Assembly (NCBI RefSeq): GCF_014646275.1
Contig: NZ_BMND01000012.1
Span: 62,001-126,000 of the forward strand
Source of the DNA: Streptomyces kronopolitis
GTDB taxonomy: Bacteria; Actinomycetota; Actinomycetes; Streptomycetales; Streptomycetaceae
Length of the DNA stretch: 64,000 nucleotides
Direction of reading: 5' to 3'
In this document: positions 1-9,008 of the stretch, piece after piece
How positions within the stretch are numbered: the first letter of the stretch is position 1
How the letters are laid out: the number at the start of each line of letters is the position of its first letter
Notes under the pieces: generated by a model
The model's database searches: none
The model's input: only the letters and a program-made list of their open reading frames with translations
Told to the model about the DNA's origin: nothing
Made by a program: the position numbers and the translations under genes

Positions 1-1014
1 GAGGTTGTGCGGCAGGTCCGCGGCGCGGGCGTGCCGGCGTGCCGCGCGTGCGAGGTCCGCGTCCAGGCGGAGTTCGCCGTCGTCGTGGTCGATGACGATG
101 GCCGGGTCGGGCAGGGTCTGGCGGTCCTGTACGAAGTGCGCCAGGGCGTCCGCCATCGCCGCGCGGCCCTTGATCTCGGCGGCCTCGGCGGTCTCGGTGC
201 CGGTGGCGGTCACGCCCGGGAAGAGTTCGGCGGGCGTGGCGAGCAGCACGCCCGTCTCGCCCAGCGAGGGCAGTACCTCTCCGATGTAGCCGAGGAAGGC
301 CGGGTTCGGTCCGACGATCAGCACGGCGCGGCGGGCCAGTTGCTCCCGGTGCGCGTAGAGCAGGTAGGCCGCGCGGTGCAGTGCGACGACGGTCTTGCCG
401 GTGCCGGGCCCGCCCTCCACGACGAGGATGCCGTCGTGCGGGGCGCGGATGATGGCGTCCTGCTCCGCCTGGATGGTCTGCACGATGTCGTGCATCCGCC
501 CGGTGCGCGCCGCGTCGAGGGCGGCCAGCAGCACGGCGTCCGCGTCGCTGCCCTCGTGCCCGGTGCGGACGGCGTCGGCGAGGTCCAGGATCTCGTCGTG
601 CAGGGCGGTGACCCTGCGGCCCTCTGTGGTGAGGTGGCGCCGGCGGCGCAGGCCCATGGGGGTGTGCCCGGTGGCGAGGTAGAACGGCCGGGCGACGTCG
701 GCCCGCCAGTCGATGACGAGCGGGGTGCGCTCGGCGTCGTCGCGCCGGATGCCGATGCGGCCGATGTGGTGGTCGCGGCCGTCGCGGAAGAGCAGCCGGC
801 CGAAGCAGAGGCCGTGTTCGCCGGCGTCGAACGCGGCCAGCAGTCCGGACTGTTCGGCGACCAGTACATCGCGCTCCAGGCGTGCCTGGGCGTTGTTCCC
901 TTCCCGCGGCAGGGCTTCGGTGACCGTCGCCGCCGCCCCGGTCCGCATTTCCGCGAGGCGTGCATAGAGCAGGTCGATGAATTCCTGCTCGTGCCGCAAT
1001 TCCTCGTTTGACAA
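1..1014 (-). CDS. HelD/HelR-type RNA polymerase-associated ATPase (3' end outside window)
   Basis: Only the first 338 codons are present; the reading frame runs off the left edge. The start is a TTG at 1014 preceded by GAGCGGAG at a good distance; reading on from it gives LSNEELRHEQEFIDLLYARL. Around residue 205 there is a Walker A motif (VVEGGPGTGKTVVALHRA), and an N-terminal helical arm precedes it, as in UvrD-like HelD proteins. Family knowledge: HelD frees stalled RNA polymerase from DNA, and the Streptomyces homologue HelR confers rifampicin tolerance. I see no rifampicin-associated element (RAE) upstream. Transcription probably begins at 1089-1119, inside the terminator of the upstream gene. 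It could also be a plain superfamily I helicase, but the N-terminal arm and motif order favour HelD. Confidence 0.85.
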   Translation of the reverse strand, partial: MSNEELRHEQEFIDLLYARLAEMRTGAAATVTEALPREGNNAQARLERDVLVAEQSGLLAAFDAGEHGLCFGRLLFRDGRDHHIGRIGIRRDDAERTPLVIDWRADVARPFYLATGHTPMGLRRRRHLTTEGRRVTALHDEILDLADAVRTGHEGSDADAVLLAALDAARTGRMHDIVQTIQAEQDAIIRAPHDGILVVEGGPGTGKTVVALHRAAYLLYAHREQLARRAVLIVGPNPAFLGYIGEVLPSLGETGVLLATPAELFPGVTATGTETAEAAEIKGRAAMADALAHFVQDRQTLPDPAIVIDHDDGELRLDADLARAARRHARAADLPHNL

Positions 1015-1088
1015 TTCAGCTCCGCTCGGATATGGTTCGGAATGAAGTTGGGCTCAGGTCTTGAATTCAGGCAGACACAGAAGCCCTC

Positions 1089-1119
1089 AATATACGCAGA
1101 GAAATACCCCGGCTGTCAA
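1089..1119 (-). promoter_or_regulatory. Putative sigma70 promoter for the HelD gene
   Basis: Read on the minus strand: TTGACA (1119-1114), a 19-base spacer, then TATATT (1094-1089). The -35 hexamer lies in the loop of the hairpin 1098-1140. The spacer is one to two bases longer than ideal. Confidence 0.5.
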
Positions 1120-1140
1120 TTCAGTCCGGGGTATTTCTCT
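1098..1140. terminator. Hairpin terminator downstream of the AMIN-like gene
   Basis: Perfect 15-base inverted repeat (1098-1112 and 1126-1140, arm AGAGAAATACCCCGG) with a 13-base loop. It lies between the stop of the 1180-1752 gene and the start of the HelD gene, both transcribed leftward. Confidence 0.75.
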
Positions 1141-1179
1141 TTGTGCGTCCGAGCGGTGGGCCACCGGGGACCGGGCAGG

Positions 1180-1752
1180 TCACCAGGCGTGGGCGACGTC
1201 CACGATCAGCTGGTGGCCGGACTGGAGCACCCGGAAGGGGAGCTTGGCGCGGAGGCCCAGGCCGACCTGGGTCTGCCCTTCGAAGCTCGCCCCGAACTTG
1301 GTGTCGGTGAATGTCCGGTATCCGCTGATGTCCACGCCCGGCAGCGACTTGCCGGCGGCCCCGGCGTAGGTCTGCTGACCGGTCGCCGGGTCATAACTGG
1401 GCGCGGAGACATAGATCTGCAAAATGGCGCCGCCCTTGACCGGGATCCGCGCGCCCGAGCCGTCCTGATGGAACGCGTCGACATAGCCGACGTGGTAGCC
1501 GAGCGGGCCAGCGGCGCCGGTGTCGAACACCATGCGGTCGTAGCACGCGTGCCGGCCGGTCCTGATGCCGGTGAGCGGCGCGGCGCCCGCGTCCGTGGCT
1601 GACTTGTCGCCGCTGCCCCAGACGGCCGAACAGGCCGCGGTCGGCGCGGCGTTGCCCACCGGACCGGTCGCGGCCTCGGCCGCGCCGGCCGTGCCCGCCA
1701 CCCCGGCGCCCGCCAGCACGAGTGCGGCCGCCACTGTCCTCCACCGTCGCAT
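1180..1752 (-). CDS. Secreted AMIN-like domain protein
   Basis: 190 aa. Residues 1-28 are a Sec signal peptide (RRWRTVAAALVLAGAGVAGT, AxA-type cleavage AEA-A). The mature part carries the AMIN-like signature: TGRHACYDRMVFDTG, then LGYHVGYVD, DGSG, and VKGGAILQIYV. Streptomyces encodes many such secreted or lipoprotein AMIN-like proteins; the AMIN fold binds cell-envelope polysaccharide in other bacteria, but the role of these short versions is not known. The ATG at 1752 follows GGAGGTAGGAC, a strong ribosome binding site. It is monocistronic and ends at the hairpin 1098-1140. Two cysteines (near 41 and 69) could form a disulfide. There is no lipobox, so a freely secreted protein is most likely. 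Confidence 0.75.
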   Translation of the reverse strand: MRRWRTVAAALVLAGAGVAGTAGAAEAATGPVGNAAPTAACSAVWGSGDKSATDAGAAPLTGIRTGRHACYDRMVFDTGAAGPLGYHVGYVDAFHQDGSGARIPVKGGAILQIYVSAPSYDPATGQQTYAGAAGKSLPGVDISGYRTFTDTKFGASFEGQTQVGLGLRAKLPFRVLQSGHQLIVDVAHAW

Positions 1753-1910
1753 GTCCTACCTCCAGAGAAGATCCGAGCACAGCATCGTGCGGTAGGACGG
1801 GCGCGGCGGTGGCGGGGTTGTACGCGGGCCGGCATGTGGCCGAAGAAGGGCCACGGTGTCGTGAAAACGGCAGGTGCGGGCGGGGTGCCCGGGCCGGTCG
1901 GGGGCGGCGG

Positions 1911-2699
1911 TCAGACGTCGACCACGTCCACGGGCACGCCCCTGCGCCGCAGTTCGGCCAGCTCCCCGGCCGGTGTGCCGCGGTCCGTGACGACGCGGTC
2001 GTAGTGGCCGATGTCGCCGTAGGCGTGCGTGGCGGCCTTGCCGAACTTGGTGTGGTCCACCAGCAGCAGCGAGCGCTGCGCACAGTCCAGCATGGCTTCC
2101 TTGATCTCGGCGTAGTCGCGGATCGGGTGGAAGAGCCGGCCGCCGAGCACCGACACCGCCGACATCACGGTGAGATCGGCGTGGATGCGGCCGAGGGCGC
2201 GCAGCACCTCGGGGCCGACGCAGGAGCCGAACTCCCCGCGGTAGCGGCCGCCGAGCAGCGTGACATCGGCGCCGGGCGTGTCGTCGAACAGCCGCGCCAC
2301 GCCGAGGGAGTTGGTGAGCACGGTGACCGCCTCGGTCCGGGCGATGCGGGCCGCGAGCGGGAAGACCGTGGTGGAGTCGTCCAGCACCACCGTGCTGCCG
2401 GGCCGCACCTCGTCGGCCACGGCGGCGCACAGTGCCTCCTTCACCGGGAGGTTCACCCCGAGCCGGAAGCGGGTGGCGGTCTCCATGGTGAGGGTCGGGA
2501 AGGGCGCGGCCCGCCCACGTTCCTTGCGCAGCAGCCGGCGTTCGGCGAGCTGGTCCAGATCGCGGTGCATGGTCGCGAGGCTGACCCCGAAGCGTCTGGC
2601 GAGTTCGTCGATGCGCACTTCGCCGTGCTCGACGACATGGGCCAGTACGTCCTGCCGTCGCCGGTCGACCTCGGCCAGCGACGACCGTGTGGAAGCCAT
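1911..2699 (-). CDS. DeoR/GlpR-family transcriptional regulator
   Basis: 262 aa, typical DeoR length. An N-terminal winged helix-turn-helix (RRQDVLAHVVEHGEVRIDEL, then ARRFGVSLATMHRDLDQLAE, about residues 13-55) is followed by the DeoR sensor domain with the usual signatures VVLDDSTTV, VLTNSLGVARL, LLGGRYR and LLLVDHTKFGK. DeoR sensors bind phosphorylated sugars or polyols. The ATG at 2699 follows GGAAGGGG; the open frame extends far upstream but has no better start. The gene lies 38 bases downstream of the polyol dehydrogenase on the same strand, so it is probably co-transcribed and represses the cassette 1911-5421. A candidate operator is the GACTT repeat set at 3910-3947. Confidence 0.88.
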   Translation of the reverse strand: MASTRSSLAEVDRRRQDVLAHVVEHGEVRIDELARRFGVSLATMHRDLDQLAERRLLRKERGRAAPFPTLTMETATRFRLGVNLPVKEALCAAVADEVRPGSTVVLDDSTTVFPLAARIARTEAVTVLTNSLGVARLFDDTPGADVTLLGGRYRGEFGSCVGPEVLRALGRIHADLTVMSAVSVLGGRLFHPIRDYAEIKEAMLDCAQRSLLLVDHTKFGKAATHAYGDIGHYDRVVTDRGTPAGELAELRRRGVPVDVVDV

Positions 2700-2737
2700 C
2701 GGGGCCGCCCCTTCCCGGTCGGACAGCGGCAGCGCGC

Positions 2738-3778
2738 CTACCGCTGGGGGTGAATCACGGCCTTCACGGCTGTCGCGTCGCGGGTGGCGACGGCCAGTGC
2801 GTCCTCGGCCTCGGCAAGACCGTAACTGTGCGAGACCAGCGAGTCGAGCCGGACCGCGCCCGACTGCACCAGGGCGATGGCGGTGGGCCAGGTGTGGGCG
2901 TAGCGGAAGGTGCCGGTCACCTCCAGTTCGTGGTGCTGCACCCGGCTGACCGGCAGCGGTACCTCGTCGCCGCCCATGCCGATGAGCACCACCCGGCCGG
3001 CCCGGCCGACGGTGCGGATCGCCTCGCCGCTGACGGCGGGGACGCCGGAGCACTCCAGCAGGACGGAGGGGGTGAACTCCGCCTGGCTCAGCGGGATGTC
3101 GGAGACGTCGAGGACGGTGGCGCCGGTGGCCCGGGCGAGTGCGAGCCGGTGCGGGACGACATCGGTGACCAGCACCTCCCGCGCGCCGAAGGCCTGTGCC
3201 GTCTGGGCGGCGACCAGGCCGATCGGTCCCGCGCCGGTGATCAGTACGCGGTCGCCGGGGGCCACCCGGGCCTTGCGGCAGGCCCAGACGGCCACGGACA
3301 GCGGTTCCAGCAGGGCGGCTTCCTCGATGGTGAGGGAGTCGGGGACCTCGTGGGCGAAGTCCTGGTGCACGGCCAGGTATGCGCAGAAGGCGCCGTCGAT
3401 CGGCGGGGTGGCGAGGAAGCGCATGTCGAGGCACAGGTTGTAGCGGCCCGCGCGGCACTCCGCGCAGCTGCCGCAGGGGGTGCCGGGCTCGATGGAGACG
3501 CGCCGGCCGATCCGTTCCGCCTCGACTCCCGGGCCGGCGGCGACCACGGTGCCGGCCGCCTCGTGCCCGAGGACGAGCGGTGCGCGGACGACGAAGTCGC
3601 CGATGCGTCCGTGCCGGTAGTAGTGCACGTCCGAGCCGCAGGTCCCGACCGCCTCGACGCGTACCAGTACCTCCCCGGGGCCGGGGGTGGGGACGGGGCG
3701 TTCCTCGATGCGCAGCTGCTCGGGCCCGTGCAGGACGGCGGCTCGCATGGTGGCGGGAATCGCGGAGGTGACGGTCAT
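2738..3778 (-). CDS. Zinc-dependent polyol (sorbitol/xylitol-type) dehydrogenase
   Basis: 346 aa, medium-chain dehydrogenase of the L-iditol 2-dehydrogenase group. Visible features: catalytic zinc site CGSDVHYYRHG and GHEAAG, the four-cysteine structural zinc lobe (CGSCAECRAGRYNLC), and a Rossmann motif GAGPIGLVAAQ. The family oxidises a polyol C2 hydroxyl to a ketose with NAD(P)+ in the cytoplasm. The start ATG at 3778 is chosen for family length; a second in-frame ATG at 3748 begins MRAAVLHGPEQ and is possible. It is divergent from the MFS polyol permease and upstream of the DeoR gene, so all three make a catabolic cassette. The exact substrate (sorbitol, xylitol, arabinitol) cannot be read from sequence. 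Confidence 0.88.
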   Translation of the reverse strand: MTVTSAIPATMRAAVLHGPEQLRIEERPVPTPGPGEVLVRVEAVGTCGSDVHYYRHGRIGDFVVRAPLVLGHEAAGTVVAAGPGVEAERIGRRVSIEPGTPCGSCAECRAGRYNLCLDMRFLATPPIDGAFCAYLAVHQDFAHEVPDSLTIEEAALLEPLSVAVWACRKARVAPGDRVLITGAGPIGLVAAQTAQAFGAREVLVTDVVPHRLALARATGATVLDVSDIPLSQAEFTPSVLLECSGVPAVSGEAIRTVGRAGRVVLIGMGGDEVPLPVSRVQHHELEVTGTFRYAHTWPTAIALVQSGAVRLDSLVSHSYGLAEAEDALAVATRDATAVKAVIHPQR

Positions 3779-3909
3779 GGCGGGCTCACGGCTCCCTGGG
3801 GGTGTGGAGAGAGGAGGGGTGTCGCGGGGTCCGGTGCCGAGGCCGGCGGGCCGGCGCGGCGCTCCCGGTTTCCGCACGCTACCTCTTCTTTTTCTATCAG
3901 TGAACCCTT

Positions 3910-3947
3910 GACTTCGCACAAAATACGAGAAGACTTTGCGCGGACTT
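3910..3947. promoter_or_regulatory. Helically phased GACTT repeats between divergent polyol genes
   Basis: The 257-base gap 3779-4035 holds GACTTCGCAC at 3910, GACTTTGCGC at 3932 and GACTTCC at 3943, i.e. start spacings of 22 and 11 bases on one DNA face. The first overlaps a TTGACT -35-like hexamer (3909-3914). DeoR proteins commonly bind phased direct repeats, so this is a reasonable operator candidate. Confidence 0.4.
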
Positions 3948-4035
3948 CCCCTGCACCGAGCGGTGAGGGCGCGCCCCTTCCCCCACCCGCGCCCACCTCG
4001 CCGCTCCCCCGCCCGACTCCCCCTCTGGAGAGCCC

Positions 4036-5421
4036 ATGCGCAGCTCCGCCCACCTCCCGCCCGTACGGACCCCGGCCGCCGGCGCACCGCAGCCGGGCCG
4101 GCTCCGCTCGCTGCCCGCACGCATGGGCATACCCCCGGCCCTGACCTGGGGTTTCGTGGGAGTTCTGCTGTTCATGACCGGCGACGGCGTGGAGACCGGC
4201 TTCTTCTCGAAGTACCTGGCCGACCAGGGCATGGGCAAGGCCGACGCGGCGGTGGTCATCGCCGTCTACGGCGTCACCGTCGCCATCGGGGCCTGGCTCT
4301 CGGGCGCCCTGTCGGACCTGTGGGGGCCACGGCGGGTGATGACCGCCGGCTTCGCCATCTGGCTGGTCTTCCAGGTGCTCCTGCTGACCGTGGCGCTGCC
4401 GGCCATGAACTACCCGCTGCTGCTGCTCGTCTACGGGCTGCGCGGCTTCGGCTACCCCTTGTTCGCCTACGGGTTCCTGGTGTGGGTCACCGCGGCGACC
4501 GAGCCCCGGCGGATGGGAACCGCCGTCGGCTGGTACTGGTTCGCCTTCACCGGCGGGCTGCCGACCCTCGGCTCACTGGTGGCCAGCGCCACGATCCCCG
4601 CGATCGGCTCGTACCGCACCCTGTGGTGCGCGCTCGGGCTGGTGACGCTCGGCGGGCTGCTCGCCCTGCTGCTGGTGCGCGAACCCACCGGGCGCTCCCC
4701 GCTCGCCCCGCACGGCGAGCGTCCGCTGGCGACCCTGGCGGGCAGCGTCTCGATCATGCGGCGCCGGCCGCGGGTGGCCGTCGGCGCCGCGGTGCGCGTC
4801 TTCAGCACCGGCTCCCAGTTCGGCTTCCTGGTCTGCCTGCCGTTCTTCTTCACCGAGACGGTCGGGTTCAGCACCTCGGGCTGGCTGCGGCTGCTCAGCG
4901 TGATGTTCGCCGCGAACATCTTCGCCAACCTGTTCTTCGGCGCCGTCGGCGACCGGCTCGGCTGGCAGCGCACCATGACCTGGTTCGGCGCCGTGGCCTG
5001 CGCGGTCACCTGCCTCGGGCTGTACTACGTCCCCGTCGTGGCCGGTCCGCACTTCCTGCCCGCCGCGGTGGCCGCCGCCCTGTACGGCATCGCCCTCGCC
5101 GGCTACGTACCGATCTCCGCGCTGGTCCCGGCGCTGGCACCGCGCCACAAGGGCCAGGCCATGTCGGCCCTGAACCTGGGCGCCGGGGCCAGCACCTTCG
5201 CCGGACCGGCCATCGTCGCCCTCGCCCTCGGACCGGTCGGTGTCGCGGGCATCGTCTGGATCTTCGCCCTCCTCCACCTCGCCACCGCGGTCGCCATCCG
5301 GTTCCTGGAGCCCGACCCGGAGTTCACCGCACCGGCCGACGAACTCGCGGACGAGCCGCCGGCGGCACCGGCCGCCGTACCGGAGACCGGCGGGGCGGGC
5401 CTTTCGGCGGGTCGGCTCTGA
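4036..5421 (+). CDS. RbtT/DalT/CsbX-family MFS polyol transporter
   Basis: 461 aa with about 12 hydrophobic helices. The first transmembrane region carries the signature GDGVETGFFSKYL typical of the RbtT/DalT/CsbX group, whose characterised members import ribitol and D-arabinitol by proton symport. MFS loop motifs are visible (GALSDLWGPRRVM after helix 2; GDRLGWQRTM in the second half). The first 30 residues are a Pro/Arg-rich cytoplasmic tail. ATG at 4036 is preceded by TGGAGAGCCC. The gene faces the polyol dehydrogenase and DeoR genes; the permease would bring in the polyol the dehydrogenase oxidises. The C-terminal 45 residues are acidic and Ala/Pro-rich, without known role. Confidence 0.85.
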   Translation: MRSSAHLPPVRTPAAGAPQPGRLRSLPARMGIPPALTWGFVGVLLFMTGDGVETGFFSKYLADQGMGKADAAVVIAVYGVTVAIGAWLSGALSDLWGPRRVMTAGFAIWLVFQVLLLTVALPAMNYPLLLLVYGLRGFGYPLFAYGFLVWVTAATEPRRMGTAVGWYWFAFTGGLPTLGSLVASATIPAIGSYRTLWCALGLVTLGGLLALLLVREPTGRSPLAPHGERPLATLAGSVSIMRRRPRVAVGAAVRVFSTGSQFGFLVCLPFFFTETVGFSTSGWLRLLSVMFAANIFANLFFGAVGDRLGWQRTMTWFGAVACAVTCLGLYYVPVVAGPHFLPAAVAAALYGIALAGYVPISALVPALAPRHKGQAMSALNLGAGASTFAGPAIVALALGPVGVAGIVWIFALLHLATAVAIRFLEPDPEFTAPADELADEPPAAPAAVPETGGAGLSAGRL

Positions 5422-5487
5422 CCGTCGACGGCCGACGGCCCCGGCGCGGGCGAACCGGCCCCGCCGCGGCCGCCCCCGGGCATCCGC

Positions 5488-6888
5488 TCACGCCCGGCCC
5501 GACGCCTGCGCCGCGGCACGCTCCCGGGCGGCCGCGGCCCGCGCCGGGTCGCCGAACCGCTCCTCCAGACGGGCCTTGGCGGACCAGTTGTACGGGCAGA
5601 GCGGACGCAGCCGGCTCCGTTCGCTGAGCAGGGTCCGGGCCAACTCGGCACGGCCGGCGCACAGGGCGGCCTCGACCAGCGTCCGCTGGATCGCGTCCCG
5701 CTGGGCGTGGCTGCCGCCGAACTCGTGCAGCCGGTGGCGGACGGGCAGCAGCAGATCGACGGCCCGGGCGTGGTCCCGCCGCCCGTACGCGATCAGGGCG
5801 CGGCACACGGGCAGGCCGATCACGGCCGTCATGGCCCGGTTGTCGACAGCCGGCTCCCCCACGAGCCAGTCCTCCCGCTCCTGGACCAGGCGTTCGGCAC
5901 GGGCGATCCGGCCCGCCCCCACATAGGCCATGACCGCATGGGCGTCGTTGAAGGCGTAGTAGGGGCCGTCGTCACGACTCTCCCAGGCGTCCGCGAGGCG
6001 GGCCCACCGTGCGCTCTGTTCGTCCTCGGCCAGATACAGGCGCCACAACAGGGCCGCGGCGTCGAGCAGTTCCATCGCCACCCCAGCCGAGGCCTCGTGG
6101 TGCAGGGCGGCGTCGTAGATCTCCAGCACCCGGGCGGTGTCGCCGGACTCCAGGCTGTAGAGGGCGTAGTGCCACCAGTTGTGGACGGTGAGCAGGCTGC
6201 CGCTCGCCCAGTCCTGTTGGCGGGCGTCGAGAAAGCGGATGCCGTCCGTGAAGCGTCCCCGCATCTCGTAGGTGTGCACCACGCCGTGGATGCCCCACAC
6301 ATCGCCCGGATGCCGGTCGAGGGCCGCCAGGCCGACCTCCTCGGCGTGCGCGTAGTGGCCGGACTCCTCCAGGCCGAACGCGTACATGCCCAGCAGCGGC
6401 CCGAGGTGCGGATCGTCCTGCGGCCAGGCGTCCAGTGCGCCGCCGATGCGGTCGCGCAGGCGCTGGGCGTCCCCGGTGAGGAAGTCGTGCTGGTGTCCGG
6501 CGAAGAGCGCCAGCGCATCGCGCGGGAAGGCGATGCCGATCTCGCCGAGGAGGCGGCCGGCGCCGCGCAGATCGCCGTCCAGCCATGCCGTCGCGGCGGC
6601 GAGGTGCATCCGCTCCCGGGGCGTGAGGTCCTCGGTGTCCAGACCGGAGCGGAAGCGGCCGAAGCCGCCCCGGGCCGCGACCGCGTCCTTCTCCTCGGTC
6701 CCCAACACGCCCAGATACGCCGCCAGCACCTGACCCATCACCGACCGCGGCGCGGCGTCCAGCACCGACCGTGCCGACTCCGCCACCCGGGGCCGGAAGA
6801 ACAGCAGGTCGTCCAGGGCCTGTTCGTAAGGGGCCACGGCCTCGGCGCCGGTGTGGCTCATCGGGTGTCCGTGTCGGTCCGCTGTCAT
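5488..6888 (-). CDS. TPR-repeat protein of the TTC38 type
   Basis: 466 aa, close to the usual size of tetratricopeptide repeat protein 38 homologues (about 465). The sequence is helical throughout with repeat-like segments such as GHYAHAEEVGLAALDRHPGD, WGIHGVVHTYEMRGRFTDGI and VHNWWHYALYSLESGD; the HGVVH...TVHNWWH pattern is characteristic. The biochemical role of this family is not established. The ATG at 6888 has GCAGGAGTCAGG directly upstream; the frame is open further upstream but without a site. It is convergent with the MFS gene and is separated from the NCS1 permease by 224 bases. Function unknown. Confidence 0.75.
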   Translation of the reverse strand: MTADRHGHPMSHTGAEAVAPYEQALDDLLFFRPRVAESARSVLDAAPRSVMGQVLAAYLGVLGTEEKDAVAARGGFGRFRSGLDTEDLTPRERMHLAAATAWLDGDLRGAGRLLGEIGIAFPRDALALFAGHQHDFLTGDAQRLRDRIGGALDAWPQDDPHLGPLLGMYAFGLEESGHYAHAEEVGLAALDRHPGDVWGIHGVVHTYEMRGRFTDGIRFLDARQQDWASGSLLTVHNWWHYALYSLESGDTARVLEIYDAALHHEASAGVAMELLDAAALLWRLYLAEDEQSARWARLADAWESRDDGPYYAFNDAHAVMAYVGAGRIARAERLVQEREDWLVGEPAVDNRAMTAVIGLPVCRALIAYGRRDHARAVDLLLPVRHRLHEFGGSHAQRDAIQRTLVEAALCAGRAELARTLLSERSRLRPLCPYNWSAKARLEERFGDPARAAAARERAAAQASGRA

Positions 6889-7112
6889 CCTGACTCCTGC
6901 GGGTGGGGTACGGGGGATCCATCCGGGGTGCCGGCCGGGTGCACCCCGTCGTATGTGCCGCTGGATCCCATCGTTACCCACTCGGAGGCGGGAAAGACGG
7001 AGCCACCGCACCGCTGACGTCTCCGGGGCCGGGACGTTCCGCGTCCCGGCGGAAACACCCGCTTCATCTGCGATGACCTCACGGGAAACACGACCTGCCT
7101 ACTGTCCCGGCC

Positions 7113-8783
7113 ATGAACTCAGGACCGGATGCGGTGACACTCCCCGACAGCAGCCGACAGCCTCCGGAGGCCGCGGCACCCGCCGACAGAGCCGTCAACG
7201 AAACCCTGGAGGACTACACCCTCCGGTTCGCGCCGCGCAGTTACCGCCGCTGGACACCGATGGTGGTGGCGACCACCGCGCTCGGCGGCATCGCGTACCT
7301 GGCCGACTTCTCGATCGGCGCCGGCATCGGGCTGACCCACGGCACCGCGAACGCGCTGACCTCGATCCTGGTCGCCGCCGTGGTCATCTTCGTCACCGGC
7401 TTCCCGCTCGCCTACTACGGAGCGCGCTACAACATCGATCTGGACCTGATCACCCGGGGCTCCGGCTTCGGCTATTACGGATCGGTCCTGACCAGCGTCA
7501 TCTTCGCCAGCTTCACCTTCATCTTCTTCGCCCTCGAAGGCTCGATCATGGCGCAGGGCCTGAAGCTGGGCCTCGGCCTGCCGTTGTGGCTGGGGTACCT
7601 GGTCTCGACCTGCATGGTGATCCCGCTGGTCGTCTACGGCATGAAGGCGCTGAGCAAGCTTCAGGTCTGGACGACGCCCCTGTGGTTGCTGCTGATGGTC
7701 GGGCCGCTGCTGTATCTCGTCATCACCGACCCCGGCACCGTGCACACCTTCCTGTCGTATACGGGCTCCCGCGGCGGCAGCGGCATCAACGCCGCCTCGG
7801 TGCTGCTGGGTGCGGGCGTCTGCCTGTCCCTGATCGCGCAGATCGGCGAACAGGTCGACTATCTGCGCTTCATGCCGCCCAGGACGGAGCAGAACCGGCG
7901 CGCCTGGTGGACGGCGGTGGTGCTGGCGGGCCCCGGGTGGGTGGTGTTCGGCGCGCTCAAGCAGGCCATCGGGGTCTTCCTCGCCGTCTACCTGCTCGCC
8001 GCCGCGGGACCGGCCGCGGCCACCGAGCCGATCCACCAGTTCACCGGCGCCTTCGCGGCCATGATGCCCTCCTGGCTGGTCATCCCGCTGGCGGTGGTCC
8101 TGGTCGTGATCAGCCAGATCAAGATCAACGTGACCAACGCCTACTCGGGCTCGCTGGCCTGGACGAACTCGTTCACCCGGGTCACCAGGCGCTACCCGGG
8201 CCGCATGGTGTTCGTCCTCGCCAACCTGGCCTGTGCGCTGGTGCTGATGGAGGCGGACATGTTCCGCTTCCTCAACGCCGTCCTCGGGTTCTACTCCAAC
8301 TGCGCCATCGCCTGGATCGTGACCGTCGCCACCGACATCATGGTCAACAAGTACCTGCTCAAACTCTCCCCGAAGGTCCCCGAGTTCCGCCGCGGCATGC
8401 TGCATGCGGTCAACCCCGTCGGCGTGGTGTCGTTCACCGCCGCTTCGGGCCTGTCGATCGCCCTGTACTTCCATGCGCTGGGAGACGCGCTCCAGCCGTA
8501 CTCACCGGTCGCGGCCGCGCTGATCGCCTTCGTGCTGACCCCGCTGATGGCCGTGCTGACCAAGGGCCGCTTCTACCTGCGGCGCACCACGGACGGGATC
8601 GATGCCCCGCTGCTGGACGCGGACGGCAATCCCAGCGCGGTCACGTACACCTGCCATGTGTGCCGGCAGGAGTTCGAGCGCCCGGACGTCACCGCCTGCC
8701 AGCGCCATGACCAGGTCGTCTGCTCCCTGTGCCTGAGCACCGACCGGACCGGCACCCACATGCTGCCCGCGGCACCGGCCTGA
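7113..8783 (+). CDS. NCS1-type permease with C-terminal zinc-ribbon tail
   Basis: 556 aa, about 12 membrane helices, resembling the nucleobase:cation symporter-1 branch (SRGSGFGYYGSV-like loop GSGFGYYGSVLTS; QIKINVTNAYSGSLAW in helix 8). NCS1 proteins import purines, pyrimidines, hydantoins or vitamins. Unusual is the soluble tail: C514-x2-C517, C529-x2-H532 and C537-x2-C540 form a plausible two-site or single zinc ribbon, absent from ordinary NCS1 carriers. No Shine-Dalgarno sequence is seen; instead TACTGT sits exactly seven bases before the ATG, which suggests a leaderless transcript. The tail may sense metal, redox state or a partner protein; this is inference. Confidence 0.8.
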   Translation: MNSGPDAVTLPDSSRQPPEAAAPADRAVNETLEDYTLRFAPRSYRRWTPMVVATTALGGIAYLADFSIGAGIGLTHGTANALTSILVAAVVIFVTGFPLAYYGARYNIDLDLITRGSGFGYYGSVLTSVIFASFTFIFFALEGSIMAQGLKLGLGLPLWLGYLVSTCMVIPLVVYGMKALSKLQVWTTPLWLLLMVGPLLYLVITDPGTVHTFLSYTGSRGGSGINAASVLLGAGVCLSLIAQIGEQVDYLRFMPPRTEQNRRAWWTAVVLAGPGWVVFGALKQAIGVFLAVYLLAAAGPAAATEPIHQFTGAFAAMMPSWLVIPLAVVLVVISQIKINVTNAYSGSLAWTNSFTRVTRRYPGRMVFVLANLACALVLMEADMFRFLNAVLGFYSNCAIAWIVTVATDIMVNKYLLKLSPKVPEFRRGMLHAVNPVGVVSFTAASGLSIALYFHALGDALQPYSPVAAALIAFVLTPLMAVLTKGRFYLRRTTDGIDAPLLDADGNPSAVTYTCHVCRQEFERPDVTACQRHDQVVCSLCLSTDRTGTHMLPAAPA

Positions 8784-9008
8784 CGTCGACTCCCTCCGAC
8801 GGCCCGCCCGTTGTGCGCCGTTGTCCGCCTGATCGTCAACACGGCCGGCCCTCTCACCTGAAGGTCTGCTCTTCGGGCGTGTCGTCCGTGGACCGGGAGC
8901 CGGCGGGGAACGACAGCCTTGTCAGGGCGGCGCACAGCCGTGGCGCCGGTGCCTCCAGGGGCCCGGCGCCAGGGGCCGCCTCTCCTCCACCAGTAGGGAG
9001 ACGGATCG

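Noticed and set aside
7..1011. 334-codon plus-strand frame
   Set aside because: Antisense of the HelD gene; the minus frame holds Walker A and the family sequence.
1021..1097. Rifampicin-associated element before the HelD gene
   Set aside because: No GGGGCTTGCGGCAAG-type palindrome is present.
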